A stretch of 64,000 nt of DNA from Ancylobacter crimeensis (GCF_023016805.1 NZ_JALKCH010000001.1:62001-126000); one strand, 5' to 3'; positions 33,268 through 42,752 are shown, numbered from the stretch's first letter. The notes: a model not told the origin generated them from the sequence alone. Made by a program: numbers and translations.

Positions 33268-33681
33268 TCAGGCGAGCTCGAACGTGATGTCCTGCTGGCC
33301 TTCGAGCAGGGTCTTGCGGCCGAGCGCGTAGATGTTCTCCAGCCCCTCGGTGAGGGTCAGGAAATGGTTGCCCGAAAGCGCGCCGGCCTTCGAGGCGAAG
33401 GCGACATTGCCATAGGCGAGGAGCAGCTCCGTCTCGGATACGCCGCCCGGATAGAGCACGACCTGCCCCGGCGAGGGGTAGCAGGTGTTGTTCTCGAAAC
33501 TGACCCCGAAATCGAGGTCGCCGAGAGGCACCCACACGCCTTCGCCGCTCCAGCGCACGTGGATGATCTTGCTCACGAACGGCATGCGCGCGCGGAAGGC
33601 GGCGACGGTCTTCGGCGCGGCCTTCTCCTCGAAATGGCCGAAGAAGGTATAGGGGCCGGCCGTCACTTTCACGCGGGTCAT
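33268..33681 (-). CDS. DUF3830 family protein
   Basis: 137 aa from ATG 33681 (MTRVKVTAGPYTFFGHFEEKAAPKT). It resembles DUF3830, a small cyclophilin-like beta-barrel family: KTVAAFRARMPF, IHVRWSGEGVWVPLGDLDFG and a GQVVLYPGGVSETELLLAYG loop. The biochemical role is unknown to me. It follows the allantoate-amidohydrolase-like gene after 22 bases on the same strand, so it probably belongs to the ureide/purine unit with puuD. Family members elsewhere often lie near amidohydrolases, which fits an accessory role (inference). Confidence 0.82.
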   Translation of the reverse strand: MTRVKVTAGPYTFFGHFEEKAAPKTVAAFRARMPFVSKIIHVRWSGEGVWVPLGDLDFGVSFENNTCYPSPGQVVLYPGGVSETELLLAYGNVAFASKAGALSGNHFLTLTEGLENIYALGRKTLLEGQQDITFELA

Positions 33682-33703
33682 TGTGCAGTCTCCGATCAGA
33701 GGG

Positions 33704-34951
33704 TCAGATGGCGAAATGGTCGATGAAGTCGGCGAGCACGCGCACGCCGGCCTCGATGTCATCCGGCGCGGCATATTCGGCCGGGTTGTGGCTGATGCCG
33801 CCGCGGCAACGCACGAACAGCATGGCGAAGGGAATGCGTCCTGCGAAAGCCATGGCGTCGTGCCCGGCGCCACTCGGCATGCGTCGCTCCGGCAGGCCCA
33901 GGCGGGCCATGGAAGCGGCAAGCCGCTGCTGCAACCCGTCGTCGCACTGCGCCGCCGGTGCTTCATAGCCGATCTCGACGCTGGCGGAGACGCCGCGTGC
34001 GGCGGCGATCACCAGGATCTCCCGACCAATGGCCGCAACGGCCTCGGCGCGTACGGCATCGTCCGGCGCCCTCACGTCCAGCGTGAACGACACCCGGCCG
34101 GGAACGGTGTTCGGCGCGGCGTGGTTGATGTCCAGCCGGCCGACCGTCGCGACGAGGTCGGGCGCCGAGCGGCCGAGCCGCTCCACGGCCAGCATCATCT
34201 CGGCACTGGCGGCGAGAGCGTCGCGGCGGATGGGCATGGGCACGGTTCCCGCATGGCCGCTCTCGCCGGTGACGGTGACGCGGCCGCGATTGGCGCCGTT
34301 GATGGCGGTGACCACGGCGAGGGGCAGGTCTTCCCGTTCGAGGACCGGCCCCTGCTCGATGTGCAGCTCTACATAGCCGAGCGTTGTTGCCGGATCGCGC
34401 GCCTCGGATGCGATGGCGGTCGGGTCGCAACCGAAGGCGATCAACGCCTCGCGGCGGGAAATGCCTTCGCCATCGCGCTCCTCCAGAATGGCCGGATCGA
34501 ACCGCCCGGCCAGAGCCCGCGAGCCGCCCAGTGCGCTGGCAAAGCGCACGCCTTCCTCGTCGCCGAACGCCACCACCTCGATGGCGAAAGGCAGGTGGCG
34601 CCCGGCGTCATGGAGGCGGCGCACCACTTCGATCGCAGCGACGACGCCGAGATTGCCGTCGAACCGTCCGGCATTGGCCACCGTGTCGATATGCGAGGCG
34701 AGGATGAGCGTCCTCGCCTCCGGCATGGTTCCCGCGTAGCGGCCCACGACATTGCCAGTGGAATCGAGCCGGACATCCATGCCCGCATGCTGCATCCAGT
34801 CAGCGACGCAGGTTGTGGCACGACGATGGGCCGGACCGAGATAGAGCCGGGTCAATCCGACGGGCGTGTCGCTGATGGCGGCGAGGGCATCGAGTCGCTG
34901 GTCGACGGTCAGCCCGTCGCCGTTGATATGGCTATCGGCGCGCGTCGTCAT
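33704..34951 (-). CDS. Zn-dependent amidohydrolase, probable allantoate amidohydrolase (M20 family)
   Basis: 415 aa of the M20 hydantoinase/carbamoylase group. Metal ligands are visible: SHIDTVANAGRFDGNLGV (His, then Asp), FGDEEGVRF (Glu), LHIEQGPVLE (His) and the C-terminal RGGISHNPAEY (His). NAPNTVPG-type residues (INHAAPNTVPGRVSFTLDVR) are typical of allantoate amidohydrolases and N-carbamoyl-L-amino-acid hydrolases. Lying directly after puuD (ATGA overlap) in a purine-degradation island, allantoate is the likeliest substrate, giving ureidoglycine/ureidoglycolate and ammonia. A ureidoglycolate or beta-ureidopropionate hydrolase is possible. I chose ATG 34951; earlier in-frame sequence overlaps puuD without conservation. 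Confidence 0.85.
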   Translation of the reverse strand: MTTRADSHINGDGLTVDQRLDALAAISDTPVGLTRLYLGPAHRRATTCVADWMQHAGMDVRLDSTGNVVGRYAGTMPEARTLILASHIDTVANAGRFDGNLGVVAAIEVVRRLHDAGRHLPFAIEVVAFGDEEGVRFASALGGSRALAGRFDPAILEERDGEGISRREALIAFGCDPTAIASEARDPATTLGYVELHIEQGPVLEREDLPLAVVTAINGANRGRVTVTGESGHAGTVPMPIRRDALAASAEMMLAVERLGRSAPDLVATVGRLDINHAAPNTVPGRVSFTLDVRAPDDAVRAEAVAAIGREILVIAAARGVSASVEIGYEAPAAQCDDGLQQRLAASMARLGLPERRMPSGAGHDAMAFAGRIPFAMLFVRCRGGISHNPAEYAAPDDIEAGVRVLADFIDHFAI

Positions 34952-36165
34952 TTCGCCGAGGCCCACTGCACCAGTGCATGACGCTCCTCGGGGGTGATCT
35001 CCGAGATATTGTTCGGCGGCATGGCGTTGGTCTCTCCCGCATAGAGCACGATGCGCGGCTTCCAGAGCGCGATATGCTCCGGCGTGTCCAGCAGCACGCC
35101 CTTCGGCGCGACGTTTATCCCCGGCCAGGCCGGTGTTTCCGCGTGGCACATGGCGCAGCGGCCCTGCACGATGGCGACGACATCCTCCGGCGCCTGCGGG
35201 GCGCCTTCGAGGGCCGCGCTCTCGGGCAGGGTATCGAGGCCAAGCTGCTCGCGGGCCGCCGGGGCGGTGAGTGCGGAGATGACGATGGCGGCGGCGACGC
35301 ACACGGCGGCAACGCCCCATGTCCACCACGGATCGCCCTTGCCGGCGTGCCGGACATTGTAGAACACCCGCACCAGAGCGCCGGCGACCAACACCAGTCC
35401 GACGATCACGAAGGCGTAGGGCGAGGTGTAGACCAGCGCGAAGTGGTTGGACAGCATCAGGAACAGGACGGGCAAGGTCAGGTAGTTGTTGTGGGTCGAA
35501 CGGGTCTTGGCCTGCTTGCCATAGGCCGGGTTGGGCACCCGCCCGGCGATCAGCTCCGCCACCACCTTGCGCTGATTGGGGATGATGTTGAGAAAGACGT
35601 TGCCCACCATCATCGTGCCCATAAGCGCGCCGGTGTGAATCATCGCGCCGCGGCCGGAAAACACCTGCTGGTAGAACCAGGCCATGAAGACGACGAAGGC
35701 GAAGCCCACGGCGGCGAGGGCCATTTCGTGTTTCGCCAGAGGCGAGCGCACCAGCCCGTCATAGACCAGCCAGCCGACGATCAGCGAGCCGATGCCGATG
35801 CCGGTCGCCTGCAGGGGGGTGAGCGCGCGTACCGCGGGGTCGACCAGATAGAGGTCGGCACCGAGATAATAGATCCAGCCCAGCAGGAAGATGCCGGACA
35901 GCCACGTGCTGTAGGCCTGCCATTTGTGCCAGATCAGGTGATCCGGCATCTGCGCCGGCGCAACCAGATATTTGCGCACCTGATAGAAGCCGCCGCCATG
36001 CACCTCCCAGGCCTCGCCGCCCTTGCCGGCGGGGATCTCCGGTATGCTGCGCAGCGCGGCATCCAGATGCATGAAATAGAAGGACGAGCCGATCCACGCG
36101 ATGCCGGCCGTGATGTGCGTCCAGCGCGTGATCAGGGACACCCATTCGATGACGACGCTTTCCAT
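34948..36165 (-). CDS. puuD: Urate hydroxylase PuuD (membrane protein with C-terminal cytochrome c)
   Basis: 405 aa. About eight hydrophobic segments fill residues 1-300, beginning with WVSLITRWTHITAGIAWIGSSFYFMHLD, characteristic of PuuD. The C-terminal about 100 residues are a periplasmic cytochrome c with the heme motif CAMCH and a distal Met region (NAMPPNNISEITPEERHALVQW). PuuD converts urate to 5-hydroxyisourate and passes electrons to the respiratory chain, so no H2O2 is formed, unlike soluble uricase. It is divergent from uraH/puuE, which carry out the next steps, and co-transcribed with the amidohydrolase gene. Confidence 0.95.
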   Translation of the reverse strand: MESVVIEWVSLITRWTHITAGIAWIGSSFYFMHLDAALRSIPEIPAGKGGEAWEVHGGGFYQVRKYLVAPAQMPDHLIWHKWQAYSTWLSGIFLLGWIYYLGADLYLVDPAVRALTPLQATGIGIGSLIVGWLVYDGLVRSPLAKHEMALAAVGFAFVVFMAWFYQQVFSGRGAMIHTGALMGTMMVGNVFLNIIPNQRKVVAELIAGRVPNPAYGKQAKTRSTHNNYLTLPVLFLMLSNHFALVYTSPYAFVIVGLVLVAGALVRVFYNVRHAGKGDPWWTWGVAAVCVAAAIVISALTAPAAREQLGLDTLPESAALEGAPQAPEDVVAIVQGRCAMCHAETPAWPGINVAPKGVLLDTPEHIALWKPRIVLYAGETNAMPPNNISEITPEERHALVQWASAK

Positions 36166-36446
36166 GGCCGAACCTCCCTCGATCGTTCATGGCAGGAATA
36201 GCCCAATGCCGGCTTCCCGATAGCGCCGGAAAGCGATGAGCACTTTCAAGCAATTTCAGAAAATCGGCTCCGCTCCCTTGAATAGGGCGCAGGCCCGTTT
36301 TCGTTCGCGCCCCGGCTCTGCCGGACGACAGACAAGCAAGGCGAGGGCCGCGCGCGATGAGAAAGACTTTCCGCGATCGGTTGAAAACGCCGCGCGGCTC
36401 AGGCGCTATGATCCCGGACGGTACAATGCGAAGTGGATTCCGCCCC

Positions 36447-36797
36447 ATGGGACGACTTACGACACATGTTCTCGACACCACGCGCGGCACGCCTGCCGCC
36501 GGGGTGAGGATCGAGCTCCAGCGCGCAGCCGGTGACGGCTTCTCGACCCTCGTCGAGGCATGCACCAATGCCGACGGGCGCTGCGACGCACCGCTGCTGG
36601 CGGGCGACGACATGCAGCCGGGTTCCTATCAGTTGCTGTTCCACGTCGGTGCCTATTTCCGGGCAGGGCAGGGGGAGGGCGCCTCGCCCTTCCTCGACAT
36701 CGTGCCGATCCGCTTCGCTATTTCCGATGCGGGCGGCCACTATCACGTCCCCCTCGTGGTGACGCCCTGGAGCTATTCGACCTATCGCGGGAGCTGA
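36447..36797 (+). CDS. uraH: 5-hydroxyisourate hydrolase (transthyretin-like)
   Basis: 116 aa from ATG 36447 ([19 protein letters not shown]). The N-terminal LTTHVLDT (active-site His7), the middle FHVGAYF with [12 protein letters not shown], and the C-terminal [18 protein letters not shown] with the terminal YRGS are all diagnostic for HIU hydrolase. It hydrolyses 5-hydroxyisourate, the product of PuuD, to OHCU. Earlier in-frame Met codons (36426, 36357) would add a basic leader not seen in the family; they lack good ribosome-binding sites, although the chosen start's AGTGGA is also weak. It is followed four bases later by the allantoinase/OHCU decarboxylase gene. Confidence 0.95.
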   Translation: MGRLTTHVLDTTRGTPAAGVRIELQRAAGDGFSTLVEACTNADGRCDAPLLAGDDMQPGSYQLLFHVGAYFRAGQGEGASPFLDIVPIRFAISDAGGHYHVPLVVTPWSYSTYRGS

Positions 36798-36801
36798 ACC
36801 G

Positions 36802-38238
36802 ATGACCAATGACGCTTATCCGCACGGTTCCGCCTATCCGCGCGACATGCTCGGCTATGGCCGTACCCCGCCCTTTGCCGATTGGCCGGGCGGCGCCCGC
36901 GTCGCGGTACAGTTCGTGATCAATTACGAGGAGGGCGGCGAGAACAATATCCTGCACGGTGATGCCGCCTCCGAGGCCTTCCTCTCCGAGATCGTGGGCG
37001 CCGCGCCCTGGCCGGGCGAGCGTCACATGAACATGGAGTCGATCTACGAATACGGTTCCCGCGCCGGCTTCTGGCGGCTGCATCGCATGTTCACCGAACG
37101 CGACATGCCGGTCACCGTCTATGGCGTCGCCACCGCCATGCTGCGCAATCCGGAAGCCGTGGCGGCGATGAAGGAGGCGGGGTGGGAGATCGCCACCCAC
37201 GGGCTGAAGTGGATCGACTACCGCTCGATTCCTGCCGAGACCGAGGCCGCCCACATCGCGGAGGCGGTGCGGATCCATGCCGAGGTCGCCGGGGAACGTC
37301 CGCTCGGGCTCTATCAGGGCCGCTCCTCGATCAACACGCTCCGTCTCGGCATGGAGGAGGGCGGCTTCCTCTATCTCGCCGACGCCTATGCCGACGACCT
37401 GCCCTATTGGCTGGAGGGCCCGCGCGGGCCGCAGCTCGTCGTTCCCTATACGCTCGACGCCAACGACATGCGTTTTGCGACCCCGCAGGGCTTCAATTCC
37501 GGCGACCAGTTCTTCGCCTATCTGAAGGACAGCTTCGACACGCTGTATGCCGAGGGCGGCGTCGCTCCGAAGATGCTCTCCGTCGGACTGCATTGCCGGC
37601 TTGTCGGCCGGCCGGGGCGGGCGGCGGCGCTGGCCCGGTTTCTTGATTATGTCCGCTCGCACGACAAGGTGTGGGTCCCGACCCGCCTCGATATCGCGCG
37701 CCACTGGATCCGCCGACACCCCCCGGCGAGCGGATGGAAGCCGAATGCCCTTACCCGGACGTTATTCGTTGAGCGCTTCGGCGGCGTTTATGAGCATTCG
37801 TCCTGGATCGCCGAGGCGGCTTTTGATGCCGGCCTCACGGCAAGTGCCGACAGCGCCGAAGGTCTCGCCAGCGCGATGGCGGCCGCGGTTGCGCGGGGCG
37901 CCGCCCAGCAGAAGCGCGCGCTGATCCTCGCCCACCCCGATCTCGCTGGCCGCCTGGCGCTGGCGGGCGAGCTGACCGCGGAATCGACCGGCGAGCAGGC
38001 TGGCGCCGGACTCGACCGGCTCTCCCCGGATGAGCTTTCCCGCTTCACCACACTGAACCATGCCTATCGGAACCGGTTCGGATTCCCCTTCATCATGGCG
38101 GTGAAAGGCAAGACCAAAGCCGACATCCTCGCCGCCTTCGAGCGTCGGCTGGAGAACGACGCGATCACCGAGGAAGCGACGGCGCTGGCCGAGATCGACC
38201 GCATCGTCCTGCTGCGGCTACGCGACATCCTCGCCTGA
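36802..38238 (+). CDS. puuE: Bifunctional allantoinase PuuE / OHCU decarboxylase UraD
   Basis: 478 aa, a fusion of two enzymes. Residues about 1-305 are a PuuE-type allantoinase of the polysaccharide-deacetylase fold (VAVQFVINYEEGGENNILHG, GWEIATHGLKWIDY, LYQGRSSINT). Residues about 315-478 are OHCU decarboxylase (LFVERFGGVYEHSSWIAE with the catalytic-type His, then HPDLAGRL and FTTLNHAYRNRFGFPFIMAVKG). The UraD part turns OHCU into S-allantoin, which the PuuE part opens to allantoate, so one polypeptide does consecutive steps. It is co-transcribed with uraH and ends at a strong hairpin at 38259-38291. Confidence 0.95.
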   Translation: MTNDAYPHGSAYPRDMLGYGRTPPFADWPGGARVAVQFVINYEEGGENNILHGDAASEAFLSEIVGAAPWPGERHMNMESIYEYGSRAGFWRLHRMFTERDMPVTVYGVATAMLRNPEAVAAMKEAGWEIATHGLKWIDYRSIPAETEAAHIAEAVRIHAEVAGERPLGLYQGRSSINTLRLGMEEGGFLYLADAYADDLPYWLEGPRGPQLVVPYTLDANDMRFATPQGFNSGDQFFAYLKDSFDTLYAEGGVAPKMLSVGLHCRLVGRPGRAAALARFLDYVRSHDKVWVPTRLDIARHWIRRHPPASGWKPNALTRTLFVERFGGVYEHSSWIAEAAFDAGLTASADSAEGLASAMAAAVARGAAQQKRALILAHPDLAGRLALAGELTAESTGEQAGAGLDRLSPDELSRFTTLNHAYRNRFGFPFIMAVKGKTKADILAAFERRLENDAITEEATALAEIDRIVLLRLRDILA

Positions 38239-38258
38239 ACGGCCGGCACCGGAAACAG

Positions 38259-38291
38259 AAAAGCCGCCATCCGGCCGGATGGCGGCTTTTT
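38259..38291. terminator. Bidirectional rho-independent terminator between puuE and the guanine deaminase gene
   Basis: A 14-bp perfect stem (AAAAGCCGCCATCC / GGATGGCGGCTTTT) with a GGCC loop. It is flanked by T-runs in both orientations, so it can end the plus-strand puuE transcript and the minus-strand guanine deaminase transcript that converge here. Confidence 0.93.
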
Positions 38292-38310
38292 CGTTCAGGA
38301 GGCGGCAGGC

Positions 38311-39618
38311 TCAGTTGAGAGGGCGGGCCGGCTTCATCGGGCGGCCGGCGACATAGGTCTGGGCGATGGAGCGGTCGTCGCCGAGGATCTGCAACAGGAA
38401 CAGTTCCTCCGACAGCGTCTCGAGGCGCTCGGCACGCAGCGCCATGTCCGGCGTGGCGCTGGAATCGAGCACCACGAGGTCGGCATCGCAGCCGGGACGG
38501 ATCGAGCCGATCCGGTCCTCCATGCTGAGCGCCACGGCATTGCCGCGGGTCGCCCAGTGGAGGGCGGCGAGCGGCGTGAGCTGCTGGCCGCGAAGCTGGA
38601 GGACCTTGTAGCCTTCGTTCAAGGTCTGAAGCTGCGAATAGCTGGTGCCCCCGCCGACATCGGTCGCGATGCCCGAAACGATCCCCGCCGCACGCAGCCC
38701 GTCGGCGTCGAACAGGCCGGAGCCGAGGAACAGGTTGGAGGTCGGGCAGAAGATCGCCCGTGTCCCGGTCTCGGCCATGCGCGCGATCTCACGCTCGCGC
38801 AGATGGATGCAGTGCCCCATGAGGGTATGTTGCCCGAGCAGGCCGTAATGCTCATAGACATCGAGATAATCACGCGCCTTCGGATAGAGTTGGAGCGTGT
38901 AATCGATCTCGGCGAGGTTCTCGCTGAGGTGGCTCTGCACGTGCATCGAGGGATATTCGCTGGCGAGCGCGCCGGCGGCTTCCATCTGCTCGGGCGTGGA
39001 AGTGATGGCAAAGCGCGGGGTGATGGCGAAGCGCAGTCGGCCATTGCCATGCCAGCGGGAGATGAGCGCCTTTGAATCGTCATAGCCGGATTGCGCGGTG
39101 TCCAGCACGCCTTCCGGCGCGTTGCGGTCCATCATCACCTTGCCGGCGATCAGCGACATGCCGCGTACATCCGCCGCCTCGAAAAGCGCCTGGGTGCTGC
39201 CGCGATGAGACGACGAGAAGGCGCAGGCCGTGGTCGTGCCGTGCGCGACGAGTTGGTCCAGAAAGGCGCCGGCCATGCGGGTGGCATGGTCGATGTCGGC
39301 ATAGCGCGCTTCTTCGGGGAAAGTGTAGCGGTTCAGCCAGTCCAGCAACTGGGTACCCCAGCTTGCGATCACCTGGACCTGCGGAAAGTGGATGTGCGGG
39401 TCGATGAAGCCCGGCACGATGAGGTGCGGGCGGTGGTCGATCTCGATCGCGCCTTTGATGATGTCCTGCCGGCGCAGCTCATCATGGCTGCCGACGGCCT
39501 CAATGATGCCGTCGGCGACGAGGATCGCGCCGTCCTCGATATAGCGGTGGTTGTCCTCGGTCTCAGCCGGATCGGCGTGGAAGGTGAGGATGCGGCCGCG
39601 CAAAAGGGTTCGGGTCAT
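38311..39618 (-). CDS. guaD: Guanine deaminase
   Basis: 435 aa from ATG 39618 (MTRTLLRGRILTFHADP). The amidohydrolase metal motif PGFIDPHIHFPQVQVI is typical of guanine deaminases. GTTTACAFSSSH, the guanine-deaminase stretch SLIAGKVMMDRNAPE, HVQSHLSENLAEI and GHCIHLREREI supply the other ligands and substrate contacts, and DVGGGTSYSQLQTL is also diagnostic. It deaminates guanine to xanthine, the substrate of the co-transcribed xanthine dehydrogenase. It begins 13 bases after the xdhC stop. An in-frame start at 39642 would overlap xdhC and seems less likely. Confidence 0.94.
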   Translation of the reverse strand: MTRTLLRGRILTFHADPAETEDNHRYIEDGAILVADGIIEAVGSHDELRRQDIIKGAIEIDHRPHLIVPGFIDPHIHFPQVQVIASWGTQLLDWLNRYTFPEEARYADIDHATRMAGAFLDQLVAHGTTTACAFSSSHRGSTQALFEAADVRGMSLIAGKVMMDRNAPEGVLDTAQSGYDDSKALISRWHGNGRLRFAITPRFAITSTPEQMEAAGALASEYPSMHVQSHLSENLAEIDYTLQLYPKARDYLDVYEHYGLLGQHTLMGHCIHLREREIARMAETGTRAIFCPTSNLFLGSGLFDADGLRAAGIVSGIATDVGGGTSYSQLQTLNEGYKVLQLRGQQLTPLAALHWATRGNAVALSMEDRIGSIRPGCDADLVVLDSSATPDMALRAERLETLSEELFLLQILGDDRSIAQTYVAGRPMKPARPLN

Positions 39619-39631
39619 GTCGCTCTGAGGC

Positions 39632-40408
39632 TCAATCGGCAAGGCAGATGGTGGCGGCCGTCCCGGCCTCCACGGCGGCTGACGGCTGTGCTGGGCTTCT
39701 GGTCAGCAGCGCCGACAGGATCTCGGCGCAGGCGAAGGCGGCGATCACCTCCGGCCGCTTGTCGCGGGGACAACCGGCACCGACCGGGCAGACAAGCGGC
39801 TTCGTGTCGACGCCCTCCAGTGCGGCATAGCGCAGGAAGGTCGCGCGCTTGGTGCGGCTGCCGATCATTCCGACATAGGCCGCATCGCCGCGCCGCAGCA
39901 CCTCGACCGCCAGCAGGAAGTCTAGCGCGTGATCGTGGGTCAGGATGACATAGGCGGCGCCGGGCGGTGCGCTGCGCACCTCCGATTCCGGCAGCACGGC
40001 GAGTGTCGTTGCAATATCGGGCGCGGCAAGCGCCAGCTCGGCGGCGCGCTGGTCAATGAGGCGCGGTGAGAGCGGCAGCGGGCGCAGCGCGGTGGCGAGG
40101 GCGCGGCCGACATGCCCGGCACCGAAGATCAGCACCGGCGGGCCGGGCTCGGGTGGGGTGGGCGGCGCCCGGTCGAGGCCGAGCTCGACCCGTCCGCCGC
40201 AGCACTGGCCGATCTCCGGGCCCAGCGGAATGTCCATCCGCGCGGTGGCCTCGCCACGCGCGAGCATCTGCCGGGCGCGGTCGATCGCCATATATTCGAG
40301 ATGGCCGCCGCCGATGGTACCGCTCACGCTGTCGCGGCCGACGAACATTTCGGCGCCTTCTTCGCGCGGGGTCGAGCCGCGCGCCCGCGTGATGCGCACC
40401 CGGATCAT
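39632..40408 (-). CDS. xdhC: Xanthine dehydrogenase accessory protein XdhC
   Basis: 258 aa from ATG 40408 (MIRVRITRARGSTPREEGAEMFV). The N-terminal RGSTPREEGA with SGTIGGGHLEY is the XdhC signature, and a Rossmann-like LIFGAGHVGRALATAL occupies the middle. XdhC binds molybdenum cofactor, promotes its sulfuration and inserts it into XdhB. A Cys-containing QCCGGRVEL motif near residue 69 is typical. Its start overlaps the xdhB stop as ATGA. An earlier in-frame extension to 40714 would overlap xdhB extensively and is not conserved. Confidence 0.94.
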   Translation of the reverse strand: MIRVRITRARGSTPREEGAEMFVGRDSVSGTIGGGHLEYMAIDRARQMLARGEATARMDIPLGPEIGQCCGGRVELGLDRAPPTPPEPGPPVLIFGAGHVGRALATALRPLPLSPRLIDQRAAELALAAPDIATTLAVLPESEVRSAPPGAAYVILTHDHALDFLLAVEVLRRGDAAYVGMIGSRTKRATFLRYAALEGVDTKPLVCPVGAGCPRDKRPEVIAAFACAEILSALLTRSPAQPSAAVEAGTAATICLAD

Positions 40409-42735
40409 GCCGCGCTCTCCCGCTTCAGCCGCTCGACCGCCATCAGCACACGCTCGGGCGTCGCCGGGGCATCGAGCAGCGGGGCCTGCCGGTAGTTCGC
40501 GACCGAGGCAACCGCCATGCCGAGCGCCTCGAACACCGCGATGCCCAGCATGAAGGGCGGTTCGCCGACCGCCTTCGACCGCTTGATGGTGCGCTCGCGG
40601 TTCACCGACCATTCGGCGAGGTTGACGTTGAAGACCTTCGGCCGGTCGGAGGCCAGCGGGATCTTGTAGGTGGAGGGGGCATGGGTGCGCAGCCGTCCCT
40701 TGTCGTCCCACCACAATTCCTCGCTGGTCAGCCAGCCCATACCTTGGATGAAGGCGCCCTCGACCTGGCCCTTGTCGATGGCCGGGTTCAGCGAGCGCCC
40801 GACATCGTGCAGCGCGTCGACCCGCTCCACCGTGTACTCGCCGGTGAGGGTATCGACCGACACCTCGGCACAGGCCGCGCCGTAGGCGAAGTAGTAGAAC
40901 GGCCGGCCGCGTCCTTCCGCCCGGTTCCAGTGGATCTTCGGCGTGGCATAGAAGCCGGCGGCCGAGAGCTGCACGCGGGCGAAATAGGCCTCGCGGATCA
41001 CCTGCTCGAAGGGAATGGCTTCGCCGCGAACCATCACCCGGTTGCGGGCAAAGGTGATTTCATCCGCCGTTGCATCCCGGCTTTCACAGAGGAAGCGAAC
41101 GAGCCGCGCCTTGATCTGGTTGCAGGCGTCCAGCGCCGCCATGCCGTTTAGGTCGGTGCCGGAGGACGCGGCGGTGGCGGAGGTGTTGGGCACCTTCTCG
41201 GTCGTGGTCTTGGTGATCTTGATCCGGTCGAGATCGACCTGAAACGCTTCGGCCACCACCTGCGCGACCTTGGTGTGCAGCCCCTGTCCCATCTCGCAGC
41301 CGCCGTGATTGAGATGGATCGAGCCGTCCGAATAGACATGCACCAGCGCGCCGGCCTGGTTGTAGTGGGTCGCGGTGAAGCTGATGCCGAACTTCACCGG
41401 CGTGAGGGCGATGCCGCGCCGGACGATGCCGCCCTTTGCATTGAAGTCGAGCACGGCCTGCCGGCGGCGGGCATAGTCGGCGCTCGCCTCCAGTTCCTCG
41501 AAGATGCGCGGCAGGATCTGGTCTTCGACGGGCTGGTGATAGGGCGTGAGCTGGCCGTTGCGGTAGAGGTTCGCCTTGCGCACGGCGAGCGTGTCCTGGC
41601 CGGTCGCGTATGCGATCTCCTCGATGATGCGCTCCGCGACGATCACGCCCTGCGGACCGCCGAAGCCGCGGAAGGCGGTGTTGCTCACCGTATGGGTGCG
41701 CCAGGGATGCGAGCGCAGCTCGACATGCGGGTAGAAATAGGCGTTGTCGGCGTGAAACAGCGCGCGGTCGGTGACCGGGCCGGAGAGGTCGGCGGAGAAG
41801 CCGCAGCGGGCATGCCAGTCGCCGGTCACGGCGCAGATATGTCCTGCTTCGTCGAAGCCGACCTCGTAATCGACGACGAAATCGTGCCGCTTGCCGGTGG
41901 CGATCATGTCCTCGTCGCGGTCGGGGCGCAGCTTCACCGCGCGCCCCAGCTTGCGCGCCGCGATCGCGGCGACGCAGGCGAAGAGATTCATCTGGGTCTC
42001 TTTACCGCCAAAACCGCCGCCCATGCGGCGCACATTCACCACCACAGCATTGGAACGTGTGCCGAGCGCATGGGCGACCATGTGCTGGACCTCGCTGGGG
42101 TGCTGGGTCGAAACGAAAAGCGTCATCTCGTCATCCTCACCGGGAATGGCGAGGGCGATCTGGCCTTCGAGGTAGAAATGGTCTTGCCCGCCGATGGAGA
42201 AGCGCCCGGCGATACGGTGCGGAGCGGCGTCCATCGCTGTCTCGGGCGTGCCGCGGCGCAGCTTGAGCGGTTCGGTCACATAGTCCATGCCGGCATCGCG
42301 CGCAGCGAGCGGGTCGAGATGATGGGGGAGCGCCTCATATTCCACTTCGGCCAGCGTCGCCGCCTTGCGGGCCTGAAGGCGGGTTTCGGCGATCACGGCG
42401 AACAATGGCTGGCCGTGGAACAGGACCTGCTCTTCCACGAAGATCGGGTCGTCATGCTTGCCGGTGGGGCTGACATCATTGTGGCCGGGCACGTCCGCGC
42501 TTGTCAGCACCGCCACGACCCCTGGCGCGGCGCGCACCTTACCGAGGTTCATCGACCGAATACGGCCATGGGCGACCTTCGACAGGCCGAGCGCGGCGTG
42601 CAGCGTGCCGGTCGGCTCGGTGATGTCATCGGTATAATTCGCCCGCCCGCTCACATGCTTGATCGCGGAATCATGGGCGATGCTCTGGTGGGCGCTGCCG
42701 AGGGCCGTTTCGGGGATGATGGCGTCGTGCTTCAT
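40405..42735 (-). CDS. xdhB: Xanthine dehydrogenase molybdopterin-binding subunit XdhB
   Basis: 776 aa from ATG 42735, with GGGAG about 10 bases upstream; a GTG at 42756 overlapping the xdhA stop is an alternative. It has the molybdenum hydroxylase layout: VSGRANYTDDI at the N-terminus, GGQDHFYLEGQIALAIP with the active-site Gln region, RRMGGGFGGKETQ contacting the cofactor, and the C-terminal VGEPPFMLGIAVFEAL, where the catalytic Glu of 'GEPP' lies. It oxidises hypoxanthine and xanthine to urate in complex with XdhA. Confidence 0.95.
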   Translation of the reverse strand: MKHDAIIPETALGSAHQSIAHDSAIKHVSGRANYTDDITEPTGTLHAALGLSKVAHGRIRSMNLGKVRAAPGVVAVLTSADVPGHNDVSPTGKHDDPIFVEEQVLFHGQPLFAVIAETRLQARKAATLAEVEYEALPHHLDPLAARDAGMDYVTEPLKLRRGTPETAMDAAPHRIAGRFSIGGQDHFYLEGQIALAIPGEDDEMTLFVSTQHPSEVQHMVAHALGTRSNAVVVNVRRMGGGFGGKETQMNLFACVAAIAARKLGRAVKLRPDRDEDMIATGKRHDFVVDYEVGFDEAGHICAVTGDWHARCGFSADLSGPVTDRALFHADNAYFYPHVELRSHPWRTHTVSNTAFRGFGGPQGVIVAERIIEEIAYATGQDTLAVRKANLYRNGQLTPYHQPVEDQILPRIFEELEASADYARRRQAVLDFNAKGGIVRRGIALTPVKFGISFTATHYNQAGALVHVYSDGSIHLNHGGCEMGQGLHTKVAQVVAEAFQVDLDRIKITKTTTEKVPNTSATAASSGTDLNGMAALDACNQIKARLVRFLCESRDATADEITFARNRVMVRGEAIPFEQVIREAYFARVQLSAAGFYATPKIHWNRAEGRGRPFYYFAYGAACAEVSVDTLTGEYTVERVDALHDVGRSLNPAIDKGQVEGAFIQGMGWLTSEELWWDDKGRLRTHAPSTYKIPLASDRPKVFNVNLAEWSVNRERTIKRSKAVGEPPFMLGIAVFEALGMAVASVANYRQAPLLDAPATPERVLMAVERLKRESAA

Positions 42736-42752
42736 CTCAGGGCTCCCTGTCT

